NCBI GenBank assembly: GCA_910589665.1
Contig: CAJUTR010000028.1
Span: 1-34,857 of the forward strand
Length of the DNA: 34,857 nucleotides
Origin: an uncultured Eubacterium sp.
GTDB lineage: Bacteria > Bacillota > Clostridia > Lachnospirales > Lachnospiraceae
Direction of reading: 5' to 3'
Below, one piece after another: positions 8,201 through 15,915 of this stretch; within the stretch, counting starts at the first letter, position 1; the number at the start of each line of letters is the position of its first letter. The notes beneath the pieces were generated by a model that was not told the DNA's origin, ran no database searches, and saw only the letters and a program-made list of their open reading frames with translations. The position numbers and the translations under genes are program-made.

Positions 8201-8507
8201 TCAATTCCGCACATAAATTCAGGCCGGACTGCCCTCCTAAGTTGGGAAGTAAGGCGTCGGGCCGCTCTTTTGCGATGATCTGCTCCAAACGGTTTACATT
8301 CAAAGGCTCGATATAAGTGACATCGGCAGTTTCCGGATCAGTCATGATCGTAGCAGGGTTGGAATTCACCAATACGATCTCGTACCCCAGTTTACGCAGT
8401 GCTTTACAAGCCTGAGTGCCGGAATAATCAAACTCACACGCCTGACCGATGATGATCGGGCCAGAGCCAATAATAAGTACCTTGTGAATATCAGTTCTTT
8501 TTGGCAT
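5283..8507 (-). CDS. carB: carbamoyl-phosphate synthase large subunit
   Basis: A full-length 1074-residue CarB. It makes carbamoyl phosphate from bicarbonate, ATP and ammonia delivered by CarA, for arginine and pyrimidine synthesis. The first carboxyphosphate half begins with VLIIGSGPIIIGQACEFDYS (residues 10-29); the second carbamate half begins with IMILGGGPNRIGQGIEFDYC near residue 555. Each half has an ATP-grasp domain (MRPSYVLGGRGM in the second). The C-terminal methylglyoxal-synthase-like allosteric domain (from about residue 935) ends with NSPVGKDSVHDD. The start is fixed by AGGAGG seven bases upstream of ATG 8507. No carA lies beside it; the glutaminase subunit must be elsewhere. It has its own promoter (8552-8579) and terminator, so it is probably monocistronic. 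Confidence 0.97.
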   Translation of the reverse strand: MPKRTDIHKVLIIGSGPIIIGQACEFDYSGTQACKALRKLGYEIVLVNSNPATIMTDPETADVTYIEPLNVNRLEQIIAKERPDALLPNLGGQSGLNLCAELNQKGILDKYNVKVIGVQVDAIERGEDRIEFKKTMDKLGIEMARSEVAYSVEEALAIADKLSYPVVLRPAYTMGGAGGGLVYNKEELKTVCARGLQASLVGQVLVEESILGWEELELEVVRDAENNIITVCFIENIDPLGVHTGDSFCSAPMLTISEECQKRLQEQAYKIVESVQVIGGTNVQFAHDPVSDRIIVIEINPRTSRSSALASKATGFPIALVSAMLASGLTLKDIPCGKYGTLDKYVPDGDYVVIKFARWAFEKFKGVEDKLGTQMRAVGEVMSIGKTYKEAFQKAIRSLETGRYGLGHAKDFDSMTKKELLQLLITPSSERHFIMYEALRKGATIEEIHDLTKVKAYFIEQMKELVEEEEELLKFKGSLPSDKLLTTAKKDGFSDKYLSKILEIPEKDIRNKRISLGVCEAWEGVHVSGTENNAYYYSTYNAPDKNPVTSDKPKIMILGGGPNRIGQGIEFDYCCVHAAIALKHLGFETIIVNCNPETVSTDYDTSDKLYFEPLTLEDVLSIYNKEKPLGVIAQFGGQTPLNLAAELEKNGVKILGTSPSVIDLAEDRDQFRAMMDKLEIPMPESGMATTVEEAVSIAESIGYPVMVRPSYVLGGRGMEVVYDNGSMEEYMNAAVGVTPDRPILIDRFLNHAMECEADAISDGTNAFVPAVMEHIELAGVHSGDSACIIPSVHISEDNVKTIKEYTKRIAEEMHVKGLMNMQYAIENGKVYVLEANPRASRTVPLVSKVCNIRMVPLATDIITSELTGRPSPVVGLKEQNIPNYGVKEAAFPFNMFQEVDPVLGPEMRSTGEVLGLSHSYGEAFFKAQEAVQSTLPLEGTVLISVNAKDRTEVVEVAKSFAGDGFKIVATGHTYELIHEAGIPAEKVKKLYEGRPNILDMITNGDIQLIINSPVGKDSVHDDSYLRKAAIKGKVPYMTTLAAAKATADGIHYVKTHESTEVKSLQELHSEICDL

Positions 8508-8551
8508 TTTGTATCCTCCTAGTCTCTTTCAATCACACATATTCATATTAT

Positions 8552-8579
8552 ATTATAACGGAAATGAGAAAAACCTCAA
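8552..8579 (-). promoter_or_regulatory. promoter of carB
   Basis: On the minus strand TTGAGG (8579-8574) and TATAAT (8557-8552) are 16 bases apart, about 45 bases before the carB start codon. The -10 is a perfect consensus. The short leader leaves little room for an attenuator. Confidence 0.65.
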
Positions 8580-8607
8580 GCGATTTTTTACGGGGAAGGA
8601 AAATTAT

Positions 8608-8636
8608 TTGCTTTTTTTTTCGAATTGTGGTATTCT
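8608..8636 (+). promoter_or_regulatory. promoter of the pantothenate operon
   Basis: TTGCTT (8608-8613) and TATTCT (8631-8636) are separated by 17 bases, about 85 bases upstream of the panG-like start codon. It is divergent from the carB promoter. Confidence 0.5.
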
Positions 8637-8722
8637 TTTCACCGAGCGGTATTCGTAGGAAACTGCATCAGATGAGTTTTGATTGTCACTGTCTGCCGCA
8701 TTCGGAGAGAGCAGGTGATGAC

Positions 8723-9586
8723 ATGGAGATTGGTATGATCGGGGCCGGAAAAGTCGGGTGTTCGATGGGAAAATATATGATAGAACACGGATTCAAGGTG
8801 GCCGGTTATGTTAGCAGACACAGGGAAAGCTCGGAACAGGCTGGGACTTTCACAGGAACAAAAGTATTTGAAGATTTATATGAATTGATTCAGGCATGCG
8901 GATTGCTCTGCCTCGCCGTTCCCGACGATGAGATCGGGAATGTCTGGCAGCAGATGCGCGGAATGGGAGAAAAAGGTTCTGCCGTACATCCGCTTGCGGG
9001 TAAAATAGTATGCCATTTCAGTGGCTCATTATCATCTGCTGTATTTTCAGGAATCGAAAGTACCGGCGCGGCCGGCTGTTCGGTTCATCCTATGTATGCG
9101 TTCAGCGATAAATTCACATCTTATCAGAAATTGAATTCGGCGATCGTTACGATCGAGGGACAAAAGAGGGCTGCCGCCGTCATGGAAGACATGTTTTCAC
9201 ACATGGGCAACCGGGTTTTGAAAATCTCTCCAGAGGCGAAAATGCGGTATCATTGTAGTGCTTCCCTCGTTAGTAATTTTATGACGGGACTTTTTTCGAT
9301 GGGACTGGATCTGCTCGAACAGTGCGGTATCCCGGAGGAGACGGGCCGGGAGCTTGTGGGGCCTCTTGTCGTTCATAATATAGAGGCGGCTGTCCGGGAC
9401 GGCGCCGAAAAGACTTTGACCGGACCGATCGAGCGCGGCGACGTCCACACCGTGGAGGGCCATCTGGCTGTGCTCCGCGGGGAAGAACGAATGATATACC
9501 AACTGCTGGGACAGAAAGTGCTGGCAGTCGCGCGGCGGAAAAATCCCGACCGGGATTATCGGAACATATCGGAACTATTGCAGTAA
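8723..9586 (+). CDS. panG: Rossmann/DUF2520 protein, probable PanG-type ketopantoate reductase
   Basis: A 287-residue protein with an N-terminal NAD(P)-binding Rossmann fold (MEIGMIGAGKVGCSMGKYM, residues 1-19) and a C-terminal all-helical DUF2520 domain (from about residue 130; CSVHPMYAF and the YHCSASLVSNFMTG helix). This two-domain family includes PanG, an alternative to PanE that reduces ketopantoate to pantoate. Position directly before panB and panC supports that role. The frame is open further upstream, but ATG 8723 is preferred because the Rossmann strand begins there and AGGTGATG precedes it. A broader oxidoreductase role cannot be excluded from sequence alone. Confidence 0.75.
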   Translation: MEIGMIGAGKVGCSMGKYMIEHGFKVAGYVSRHRESSEQAGTFTGTKVFEDLYELIQACGLLCLAVPDDEIGNVWQQMRGMGEKGSAVHPLAGKIVCHFSGSLSSAVFSGIESTGAAGCSVHPMYAFSDKFTSYQKLNSAIVTIEGQKRAAAVMEDMFSHMGNRVLKISPEAKMRYHCSASLVSNFMTGLFSMGLDLLEQCGIPEETGRELVGPLVVHNIEAAVRDGAEKTLTGPIERGDVHTVEGHLAVLRGEERMIYQLLGQKVLAVARRKNPDRDYRNISELLQ

Positions 9587-9636
9587 GTGAACAGAGCGCA
9601 TCGGCGAGGAATGATCATGCGCGGAATGGAGAGACA

Positions 9637-10485
9637 ATGAAAAATACGGTTTTGACTTTTGCCCAGGCAAAGGAAAAGGGTGAGAAGCTGACGATGTTGA
9701 CGGCTTATGATTATTCGACGGCGAAACTGATCGATGAGGCGGGGATCAACAGTATCCTGGTCGGGGATTCGCTGGGAAATGTCATCCTAGGCTATGAAGA
9801 TACGGTTTCCGTTACGATGGAAGACATGATCCATCACGGGGCGGCTGTGGCGCGCGGGGCGAAAAACGCGCTTGTCATCATTGACATGCCGTTTATGTCG
9901 TACCAGACTTCGGTCTATGATGCGATGGTCAATGCGGGGCGCCTGATGAAGGAGGGGCGCGCCGGTGCGGTGAAGCTGGAGGGCGGAACGGAAGTGTGTC
10001 CGCAGATCAAGGCGATCGTGGGGGCGGGAATCCCCGTCTGCGCACACATTGGATTAACGCCGCAGTCGATCAACGCGTTTGGCGGTTTTAAAGTACAGGG
10101 TAAGAGCGAGGCGGCAGCGAAAAAACTTTTGGAGGATGCGAAGGCCGTGCAAGAGGCAGGGGCTTTTGCGGTCGTCGTGGAAGGTGTCCCGCGCAAACTG
10201 GCGGACGTGATCACGCGGGAACTGACGATTCCAACAATCGGCATCGGGGCCGGAAACGGCTGTGACGGGCAGGTGCTCGTGTATCAGGACATGCTGGGGA
10301 TGTTTTCTGACTTTACGCCGAAGTTTGTGAAGCGGTATGCGGATATTGGCGAGGTGATGAAGCGTGCGTTCCAGGCGTATATCGAGGACGTGGGAGATGG
10401 AACGTTTCCGGCGAAAGAGCATGAATATTCGGTGGATGACAGCGTGATCGAGGGGTTGTATGACTCGGGAAGTAAGACGTCGTGA
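9637..10485 (+). CDS. panB: 3-methyl-2-oxobutanoate hydroxymethyltransferase
   Basis: A 282-residue PanB, the first committed enzyme of pantothenate synthesis; it transfers a hydroxymethyl group from methylene-tetrahydrofolate to ketoisovalerate to give ketopantoate. Visible family motifs are the metal-binding VGDSLGNVILGY (residues 42-53, Asp44), the KLEGG loop near residue 114, HIGLTPQSINAFGGFKVQG and IGIGAGNGCDGQVLVYQDMLG. Length fits the family. It lies 50 bases after the panG-like gene with ribosome binding site GGAGAG, and 60 bases before panC, as one operon. Confidence 0.96.
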   Translation: MKNTVLTFAQAKEKGEKLTMLTAYDYSTAKLIDEAGINSILVGDSLGNVILGYEDTVSVTMEDMIHHGAAVARGAKNALVIIDMPFMSYQTSVYDAMVNAGRLMKEGRAGAVKLEGGTEVCPQIKAIVGAGIPVCAHIGLTPQSINAFGGFKVQGKSEAAAKKLLEDAKAVQEAGAFAVVVEGVPRKLADVITRELTIPTIGIGAGNGCDGQVLVYQDMLGMFSDFTPKFVKRYADIGEVMKRAFQAYIEDVGDGTFPAKEHEYSVDDSVIEGLYDSGSKTS

Positions 10486-10545
10486 GCTGACAGGGGGACA
10501 GGTATCCTGTGCAGAAGAATGTGAAAAGAAGGAGGCAGATGGCAG

Positions 10546-11385
10546 ATGAAAATAGCAGAGACAATAGCAGAAGTTAGGGAACAGGTCAGGACATGGCGAA
10601 AAGAGGGACTTGCGGTCGGACTGGTGCCGACGATGGGGTATCTCCACGAGGGACATAAAAGCCTGATCGACCGGGCGGTCGAGGAAAATGACCGCGTGGT
10701 AGTAAGTGTGTTTGTGAATCCGATCCAGTTCGGGCCGAGTGAGGATCTGGCGAGTTATCCGAGGGATCTGAAACGGGATGCCGCACTTTGTGAAGCGGCG
10801 GGAGCGGATCTGGTATTCCACCCGTCGGATGGAGAGATGTATTTTGATGATTTTTGTACGTATGTGGATATGGATGATCTGACGAAAGGACTTTGCGGAA
10901 AGACAAGACCTACACATTTCCGGGGAGTTTGTACGGTCGTGTCGAAACTGTTCCACATCGTGGCGCCAGACCGCGCGTACTTTGGACAGAAAGATGCCCA
11001 GCAGCTCGCGGTGATCCGCCGCATGGTACGGGATCTGAATTTTGATCTGGAAATCGTCGGCTGTCCGATCGTGAGGGAGGCGGACGGCCTGGCAAAGAGT
11101 TCACGCAATACGTATCTGAGCGAGGAGGAGCGCCGGGCAGCAGTCGTACTCCACCAGGGGCTTCTGGCAGGGGAACAGCTCGTGAAGACGGGTGAGACGG
11201 ATGCGTCTAAGATCGTCGGCGCGATCACGGATGTGATCGGGAAGGAACCGCTTGCGAAGATCGATTACGTGGAGCTGGTGGAATGGGATTCCCTGAAGCC
11301 GGTCACGAGTGTGCGCGGGGAAGTGCTGGCAGCGGTGGCAGTATACATTGGAACGACGAGGCTGATTGATAATTTTATCGCCTGA
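10546..11385 (+). CDS. panC: pantothenate synthetase (pantoate--beta-alanine ligase)
   Basis: A 279-residue PanC that joins pantoate and beta-alanine with ATP. The HIGH-like nucleotide-binding motif is PTMGYLHEGH (residues 28-37); VNPIQFGPSEDLASYPRD, FGQKDAQQL and the KMSKS-like LAKSSRNTYLS follow in family order. Ribosome binding site AAGGAGG precedes ATG 10546. No panD (aspartate decarboxylase) follows, although panBCD is a common arrangement, so beta-alanine must come from elsewhere or be taken up. A weak hairpin (CGCCT/AGGCG, 11380-11397) after the stop may mark the end of the operon. Confidence 0.96.
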   Translation: MKIAETIAEVREQVRTWRKEGLAVGLVPTMGYLHEGHKSLIDRAVEENDRVVVSVFVNPIQFGPSEDLASYPRDLKRDAALCEAAGADLVFHPSDGEMYFDDFCTYVDMDDLTKGLCGKTRPTHFRGVCTVVSKLFHIVAPDRAYFGQKDAQQLAVIRRMVRDLNFDLEIVGCPIVREADGLAKSSRNTYLSEEERRAAVVLHQGLLAGEQLVKTGETDASKIVGAITDVIGKEPLAKIDYVELVEWDSLKPVTSVRGEVLAAVAVYIGTTRLIDNFIA

Positions 11386-11464
11386 TGTAATAGGCGTTAT
11401 CTGGCTTTACAGGTGTTGCTTGAAGCGGCATGTATTGTTAGATTAAAAAGGGGGAGTGAGCAGA

Positions 11465-12154
11465 ATGAAGACGATCGCGATCGTAGAGGACGACGAGGAA
11501 ATCTGCAGCCAGCTGGCGGGATTTTTAAGCAATAACGGGTATGACTGTATCGTGATAAAGGCGTTTGAGCGTGTGCCGCAGCAGATCGCGGCAAGCGGCG
11601 CCGATATGGTGCTTTTGGACATTACACTGCCCGGGGCCGACGGGGGAAATATCCTGCGTAAATTGCGGGAGATTTCGAATATCCCGGTCATTATGGTGAC
11701 GAGTAAGAATACGGAGATGGACGAGGTTATCTGCATGACGTACGGCGCGGACGATTTTATTGCCAAACCGTATAATCCGGCGATTCTTCTACTCCATATT
11801 GAAGCGGTATTTAAGCGGTTGGACAACAGCGCGGAGGACTCATTTGTCACATACGGCAAGATCCGTCTCGATGTGGGGCGCTGCGTTCTGGAGGTTTTGC
11901 CGGAGCAGGCAGGCGGCGCGGCGCAAACGGTGGAGTTGACAAAAAATGAAATGCGGATTCTGCGTTATCTCATGCAAAACCAGGGAAAAACGGTTACGCG
12001 CGACGAGTTGATCAGTTATTTGTGGGATTCCGAGGAATTTGTGGATGATAACACGCTTACGGTAAATATTAACCGGGTGCGGGGGAAATTAAAGGAACAC
12101 GGCGTAGTGGATCTAATTAAAACGAAGAGAGGAATCGGGTATTTACTGGGATGA
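11465..12154 (+). CDS. OmpR-family response regulator, BceR-like
   Basis: A 229-residue regulator: receiver domain (residues 3-115) with acidic pair Asp9/Asp10, phosphoacceptor Asp52 (LLDITLPGADG) and the conserved Lys in FIAKPY, then a winged-helix DNA-binding domain (from about 135; LTKNEMRILRYL, VTRDELISYLW, LTVNINRVRGKL). ATG 11465 is chosen over GTG 11456 because GGGGGAG lies about eight bases upstream. It overlaps the kinase gene by four bases (ATGA). BceRS pairs usually sit beside a BceAB antimicrobial-peptide transporter that they sense through; none is adjacent, so partner and target promoters are unknown. Confidence 0.9.
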   Translation: MKTIAIVEDDEEICSQLAGFLSNNGYDCIVIKAFERVPQQIAASGADMVLLDITLPGADGGNILRKLREISNIPVIMVTSKNTEMDEVICMTYGADDFIAKPYNPAILLLHIEAVFKRLDNSAEDSFVTYGKIRLDVGRCVLEVLPEQAGGAAQTVELTKNEMRILRYLMQNQGKTVTRDELISYLWDSEEFVDDNTLTVNINRVRGKLKEHGVVDLIKTKRGIGYLLG

Positions 12155-13158
12155 AATTCACGGATTATTGTCGGGAAAAGGCCGGCTGGATGTTTTGTTT
12201 TCTCGGCCAGATGCTCTTAGTTATTGGGATGGGAAAGATTTTTCGGATTAACACGTCATATATCGTGTCTGTGGTGTTTTTGGAATGTTTCATTTTGCTG
12301 CTTATGTGGGCCTTTGATTTTCGGAAGAAATATAAATTCTATCAGGATATGCTGCAAAAGCTGGATGAGCTGGATAAGAAATATCTTATCACGGAAATGA
12401 TCGAAAAACCAGGTTTTTTAGAGGGCGATATTTTGTGTGACGCGCTTTATGAGACCGACCGGTCGATGAACGAGAAGGTCAGCGGGCAGGAGCGGGCGGT
12501 GCGGGAGTTTAAGGATTATGTTGAAATGTGGATCCATGAGATCAAGCTGCCGATTTCAGCCGTGTCGCTGATGAATCACAATGAAGAGATGGATTTTCGG
12601 AGTTATCGTCAGCAGCTGGACAAGATTTCCCAACTGGTGGAACAGATTTTGTATTATGTCCGCGCGGATACGCCGCAGAAAGATTATCTCATGAAACGGT
12701 GCTGTCTGGAAGAGATCATAAACGAGGTTTTACTTGAACATAAAGACGTTCTGATCACCGGAAAGTTTACGATCCAAAAGAAGGATACCGGTGTTTTTGT
12801 GGTTTCGGATGCGAAGTGGATCAAGTTTATGCTGGGGCAGCTGATCCATAACAGCGTTAAGTATAAAAGGGGGGCCAGCGGTTATCTGGGATTTCAGGCG
12901 GTGGAAGAGGACGGGAGCGTGACGCTGATCGTCGAGGATCATGGGATCGGTGTGCCTGCTTCGGATGTGCGGAGGGTGTTTGAGAAGTCTTTTACCGGGG
13001 AAAATGGGAGGAAGACGGCGGCGTCTACCGGGATGGGGCTTTATATCTGCCGGAAGATGTGCGGGAAGCTCGGGCATGAGATCTGGATGGAAGCGGCTGA
13101 GGGGGAGTGGACGAAGGTTATGATACGGTTTGGGAAGGATGGGTATTATTTGGAGTAA
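12151..13158 (+). CDS. intramembrane-sensing histidine kinase, BceS-like
   Basis: A 335-residue kinase with two membrane segments (about 12-31 and 36-56) separated by only a few residues, so it has almost no extracellular sensor. This architecture is typical of BceS kinases that read the state of a partner ABC transporter. The phosphoacceptor is His129 in MWIHEIKLPISAVSL. The ATP-binding domain shows the N-box (QLIHNSVKYK), G1 (VEDHGIGVPASD), and the FEKSFTGENGR and STGMGLYICRKM motifs. Translation is coupled to the regulator. No BceAB transporter is found nearby; the broken FtsX permease and ATPase at 1317-3175 are 9 kb away and unlike a complete BceAB pair. Confidence 0.9.
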   Translation: MKFTDYCREKAGWMFCFLGQMLLVIGMGKIFRINTSYIVSVVFLECFILLLMWAFDFRKKYKFYQDMLQKLDELDKKYLITEMIEKPGFLEGDILCDALYETDRSMNEKVSGQERAVREFKDYVEMWIHEIKLPISAVSLMNHNEEMDFRSYRQQLDKISQLVEQILYYVRADTPQKDYLMKRCCLEEIINEVLLEHKDVLITGKFTIQKKDTGVFVVSDAKWIKFMLGQLIHNSVKYKRGASGYLGFQAVEEDGSVTLIVEDHGIGVPASDVRRVFEKSFTGENGRKTAASTGMGLYICRKMCGKLGHEIWMEAAEGEWTKVMIRFGKDGYYLE

Positions 13159-13170
13159 GAAGGGATTAAC

Positions 13171-13419
13171 TTATTCTTTTCCCTCAATCAGATAATCGTA
13201 GGAAACATGAAAAATCTCTGTCAGTGCTTTCAGTTCCAAATCGTTAACATAGCGCTTATTTGTTTCAATTCGAGTGATTACATTTTTATCCATATCGTAG
13301 CCTGCCAGTTGGAGTTGACGGGCAAGATCACGTTGTGACAAGCCGTGCTGGCTGCTCAATGCAATCAGGCGTTTGCTGATTAAGTTTTTTTCACCAGTAT
13401 TTGTTCGTGGTTTGGGCAT
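13171..13419 (-). CDS. XRE-family helix-turn-helix regulator, 82 aa
   Basis: A small Cro/C1-type repressor. The helix-turn-helix spans about residues 18-72 (ISKRLIALSSQHGLSQRDLA then DKNVITRIETNKRYV), followed by the usual LKALTEIFHVSYDYLIEG end. It is convergent with the kinase gene (12-base gap). The nearest possible target is the Rpn-type gene 110 bases away on the same strand. Single-domain regulators of this size are frequent in mobile islands. Confidence 0.85.
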   Translation of the reverse strand: MPKPRTNTGEKNLISKRLIALSSQHGLSQRDLARQLQLAGYDMDKNVITRIETNKRYVNDLELKALTEIFHVSYDYLIEGKE

Positions 13420-13509
13420 AGTTCGTCCTTTCCTGAAAAAGCAGGTAAAATAGTTGTCTCATTTTTTGCACTTTTATGCTGTTTACAGGTATTAAACCAT
13501 CGGTTACCT

Positions 13510-13541
13510 GCCTATGGCATTTGCCTGCCTATGCCATAGGC
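13510..13541. terminator. inverted repeat overlapping the end of the Rpn-type gene
   Basis: GCCTATGGCA (13510-13519) pairs perfectly with TGCCATAGGC (13532-13541) around a 12-base loop. The last codons and stop of the minus-strand gene at 13529 lie inside the right arm and loop. It may be a terminator, though the flanking run of T is weak. The loop repeats part of the arm (GCCTAT), which suggests local duplication. Confidence 0.5.
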
Positions 13542-14338
13542 ATAATCTCGGTTTCAAGTTGCTTTAATTCGTCAAGTGATAATGCAGGAACATAGTCTGC
13601 AATTTCTTCAAGTGGCATTTTCCCCTTTTTAATCATTCTTCTCGCTGTTTCTCTAGTGTTCTCTAATGCTGCTTCATTCCTCATATCTTCCATTATTTTG
13701 CACATAGCCGCCACTCCTTTCTCGTCCTGCTTATAATATCTTGCTTTTTTAGCAAGTGCTTCATAGTTCATTTCATCGGGATTGGTGCATGAAAAATCGT
13801 GCATTAGTTTTCCGATTTCATCATTGCCCCTGTACTTCCCATTAACATATATAATATGCGAACCGTCATTAAATAATACTTTATTTTGTCCGACACGGAC
13901 ATATCTCTCCACTGGATATATCGACTGATTCCCTTTCATTACATTATTTTCTGTAATAAAAATCACATAGCTGTCGGGAATATCCTCTGTTTCATTTCCG
14001 GGTTTTAATATATGTGCGTCTAACAAACTGCTGTTATGCCTTGCTCTCTTCGCGCCTGCACCTGCGTCTGAACGCTGAATTTCTACATCAAACTCCTTCT
14101 TGGTGCTATCAATCGCATGGACGTCTAATATAGCAGAACGCCCCTGCAGATTCTTTACCAGTTCCTGTGTGCGAATCGTCTTAATTGTTATATCTTTCTG
14201 TCCTAAGACAATCCGAAGTATCAGTTCTACGCCTTCATAGTTATCTGCGAGGCAGACCGTCATAAAATCATCATCTATATATCGGAGTAATTTCAGACGT
14301 TCTAAATCCTGTTGATGTGTCTGTGCTGTTGTACTCAA
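13529..14338 (-). CDS. Rpn-family recombination-promoting nuclease / PD-(D/E)XK transposase-like protein
   Basis: A 269-residue member of the PD-(D/E)XK nuclease family transposase group (Rpn/YhgA-like), common in multiple copies in Lachnospiraceae. The catalytic core is in the first half: ILDVHAIDSTKKEFDVEIQRSD (Asp, then Glu-x-Gln; shown here as ILDVHAID and FDVEIQRSD) near residues 70-90. YVIFITEN and a C-terminal helical region with MPLEEIADYVPALSLDELKQ follow. Members cleave DNA and promote RecA-independent recombination; several appear to be defence-linked or mobile. No terminal inverted repeats typical of an IS were found around it. Ribosome binding site GAAGGTGATAT is present upstream. 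Confidence 0.85.
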   Translation of the reverse strand: MSTTAQTHQQDLERLKLLRYIDDDFMTVCLADNYEGVELILRIVLGQKDITIKTIRTQELVKNLQGRSAILDVHAIDSTKKEFDVEIQRSDAGAGAKRARHNSSLLDAHILKPGNETEDIPDSYVIFITENNVMKGNQSIYPVERYVRVGQNKVLFNDGSHIIYVNGKYRGNDEIGKLMHDFSCTNPDEMNYEALAKKARYYKQDEKGVAAMCKIMEDMRNEAALENTRETARRMIKKGKMPLEEIADYVPALSLDELKQLETEIMPMA

Positions 14339-14434
14339 GATATCACCTTCTTAATAAATCCCGATAATTTGAATTTGTCTTTCTCAACCATATAAACAGT
14401 ATATCACATAGTTTAATGCAATTCAACATTTATC

Positions 14435-14959
14435 TCAAACAAAATTTTTTATCCTCTCCTTCATCCGTTTCATCTCCGCAACTGCCGAATCTACAAACGC
14501 ATCATAGTTATCTTTTTCATACAGATCAAAATATGCGTCATTACATACCTTAAAATCAGGCAGAGAATCCTCTGCTTCCGTCCCACCAGACGGTACATAA
14601 AACCAGTCGATCTACCATCCGTTCCTGTGATATTCTTCATTTTCCTCTTTTGAAATATAACTTTCAGCCATTTTATATATTTCGTCGGTTTTGTTAAATT
14701 CTCTGGTGTACTGTTCCCCTCCATTTTTATCCGTATATTTTTTTACAATGATGAAACTGACAAGTGGTCTGGAATGAATTTCAAAGCGCAGCCATATCTG
14801 ATATTTTCCATCTTCGCCGTGCACAGAGAATTCCTTCATCAAATAATTGAGTGCAGGCAGAGTAGATCTTTGAGATTGATAGGATTTATGTATCAGATTG
14901 TTGTTATCCCAGGGATCTAAAGCAATTTCATCAGATTTACTGCGAATGGTTGCCCTCAT
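14435..14959 (-). pseudogene. hypothetical protein interrupted by an amber stop (174 codons)
   Basis: From ATG 14959 the frame reads 115 residues to TAG at 14614-14612, then continues in the same frame without a stop for 58 codons to TGA 14437-14435. The part after the amber codon (IDWFYVPSGGTEAEDSLPDF, ending AEMKRMKERIKNFV) has ordinary protein-like composition, so the two parts are probably one gene broken by a point mutation (for example TGG to TAG, following Trp). The first part includes WDNNNLIHKSYQSQ and WLRFEIHSRPLVSFIIVKKY. Family not recognised. Recoding cannot be excluded but I see no stop-codon-readthrough signal. Confidence 0.6.
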
Positions 14960-15152
14960 ACACTGATATCAGTATACCATAAACGACTTAAGGCAGACAA
15001 CATGGTTTTCGGCTGCCGGCACCTGATGAGTGAAAAAAATGTGGTTGCCATTATCAGAAAATTCCTTTATCATATAAGTGCTACAGAGGGTTGTGACAAT
15101 TTGAGTTGGCGGATTCAGGTTAATGATATAAAGAACATTAAGGAGCGATGTC

Positions 15153-15629
15153 ATGGAAGAAAATATGAAAAAGCGATTGGCATTGTTGAAAAGACAAAAT
15201 AAGCAGAGGGAATATGAAAAGCGTGTTGTCTTTGAAAAAGAGCGTTTGATCTCGGAACATATTGATTTTACAAAATATTATCGGTTTGCTGAGCAGGGTG
15301 AAGCAGATCGAATCAATTCCGTTCTAAACGGACTGCCAGTCCGCTACACAAGACCAGATTTTTCAAAGTTATTGATTGAGCATAAGTCTCAAAATATAGA
15401 TGATTTATTGCCATATGAAAATGAGGATATTTGGATTTGCTGTCTTTGCGGCTCTATGGAGCTGATCAATCTTTTTTCTTTTGGAAAAATGAGTAGTTTT
15501 TTTCATGATTTTGAATATTGGTACAGTATAAGTGATTATTTGTTTCTCTTGTTTAATAATTTTAATGACTTCATTTATATAGATGATAATGGAGAAATTG
15601 TCAAATCAAAGATTGTAACACAAAAATAA
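15153..15629 (+). CDS. hypothetical protein, 158 aa
   Basis: An intact AT-rich gene with ribosome binding site AAGGAG seven bases before ATG 15153. The N-terminal 35 residues are highly charged and helical (MKKRLALLKRQNKQREYEKR); the rest is acidic and rich in aromatic residues, with ENEDIWICCLCGSMELINLF and YSISDYLFLLFNNF and a C-terminal IYIDDNGEIVKSK strand pair. There is no signal peptide. Size, acidity and the strand pair recall immunity proteins of toxin systems, but no specific family is recognised and no toxin gene is adjacent. Confidence 0.7.
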   Translation: MEENMKKRLALLKRQNKQREYEKRVVFEKERLISEHIDFTKYYRFAEQGEADRINSVLNGLPVRYTRPDFSKLLIEHKSQNIDDLLPYENEDIWICCLCGSMELINLFSFGKMSSFFHDFEYWYSISDYLFLLFNNFNDFIYIDDNGEIVKSKIVTQK

Positions 15630-15850
15630 AATGTATATAATGTAGTTAAGGAGAATCCGAGAGATATAGTGAATTAGGCCTGCCATAAGAGCTATTACAA
15701 GTTCCAGAATTTCTATTTTTGTTCATCTAAAGTATCCTGATATTTTTCTTTCAGGGTAACAGCAATATTATTTAGTCCTTTCCATAGATACAAATAAAAA
15801 AACGAAAAACAAGTAATACCGCGCGCACACCTTGATAATTGAATAAAGGC
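15630..15850. other. intergenic stretch with a possible minus-strand gene tail
   Basis: No complete gene. On the minus strand a frame ending in KGLNNIAVTLKEKYQDTLDEQ and TAG (about 15810-15720) reads like the C-terminus of a small protein, preceded by a hydrophobic run, but lacks a start. It may be a remnant. Confidence 0.35.
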
Positions 15851-15879
15851 TTTACACTTTTCCACGGATCCGCTATACT
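15851..15879 (+). promoter_or_regulatory. promoter of the 58-aa gene
   Basis: TTTACA (15851-15856) and TATACT (15874-15879) are 17 bases apart, about 35 bases before ATG 15916. Both hexamers are close to the sigma-A consensus. Confidence 0.65.
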
Positions 15880-15915
15880 AATTATATACACATTAAGTTA
15901 CGAGGCGGTGAAAGG

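Noticed and set aside
8501..8722. N-terminal extension of the PanG-type protein from 8501
   Set aside because: The extension overlaps the carB start and both promoters, and the Rossmann fold begins exactly at ATG 8723.
1446..14614. Genetic code change with TAG as a sense codon
   Set aside because: TAG ends many intact genes in the window, for example at 224 and 3416, and TGA and TAA also interrupt frames elsewhere, so point-mutation decay is simpler.
15651..15665. GGAGAATCCGAGAGA here and its reverse complement at 34772-34786
   Set aside because: A 15-base match on both strands within 35 kb is expected about once by chance, and flanks show no further similarity.
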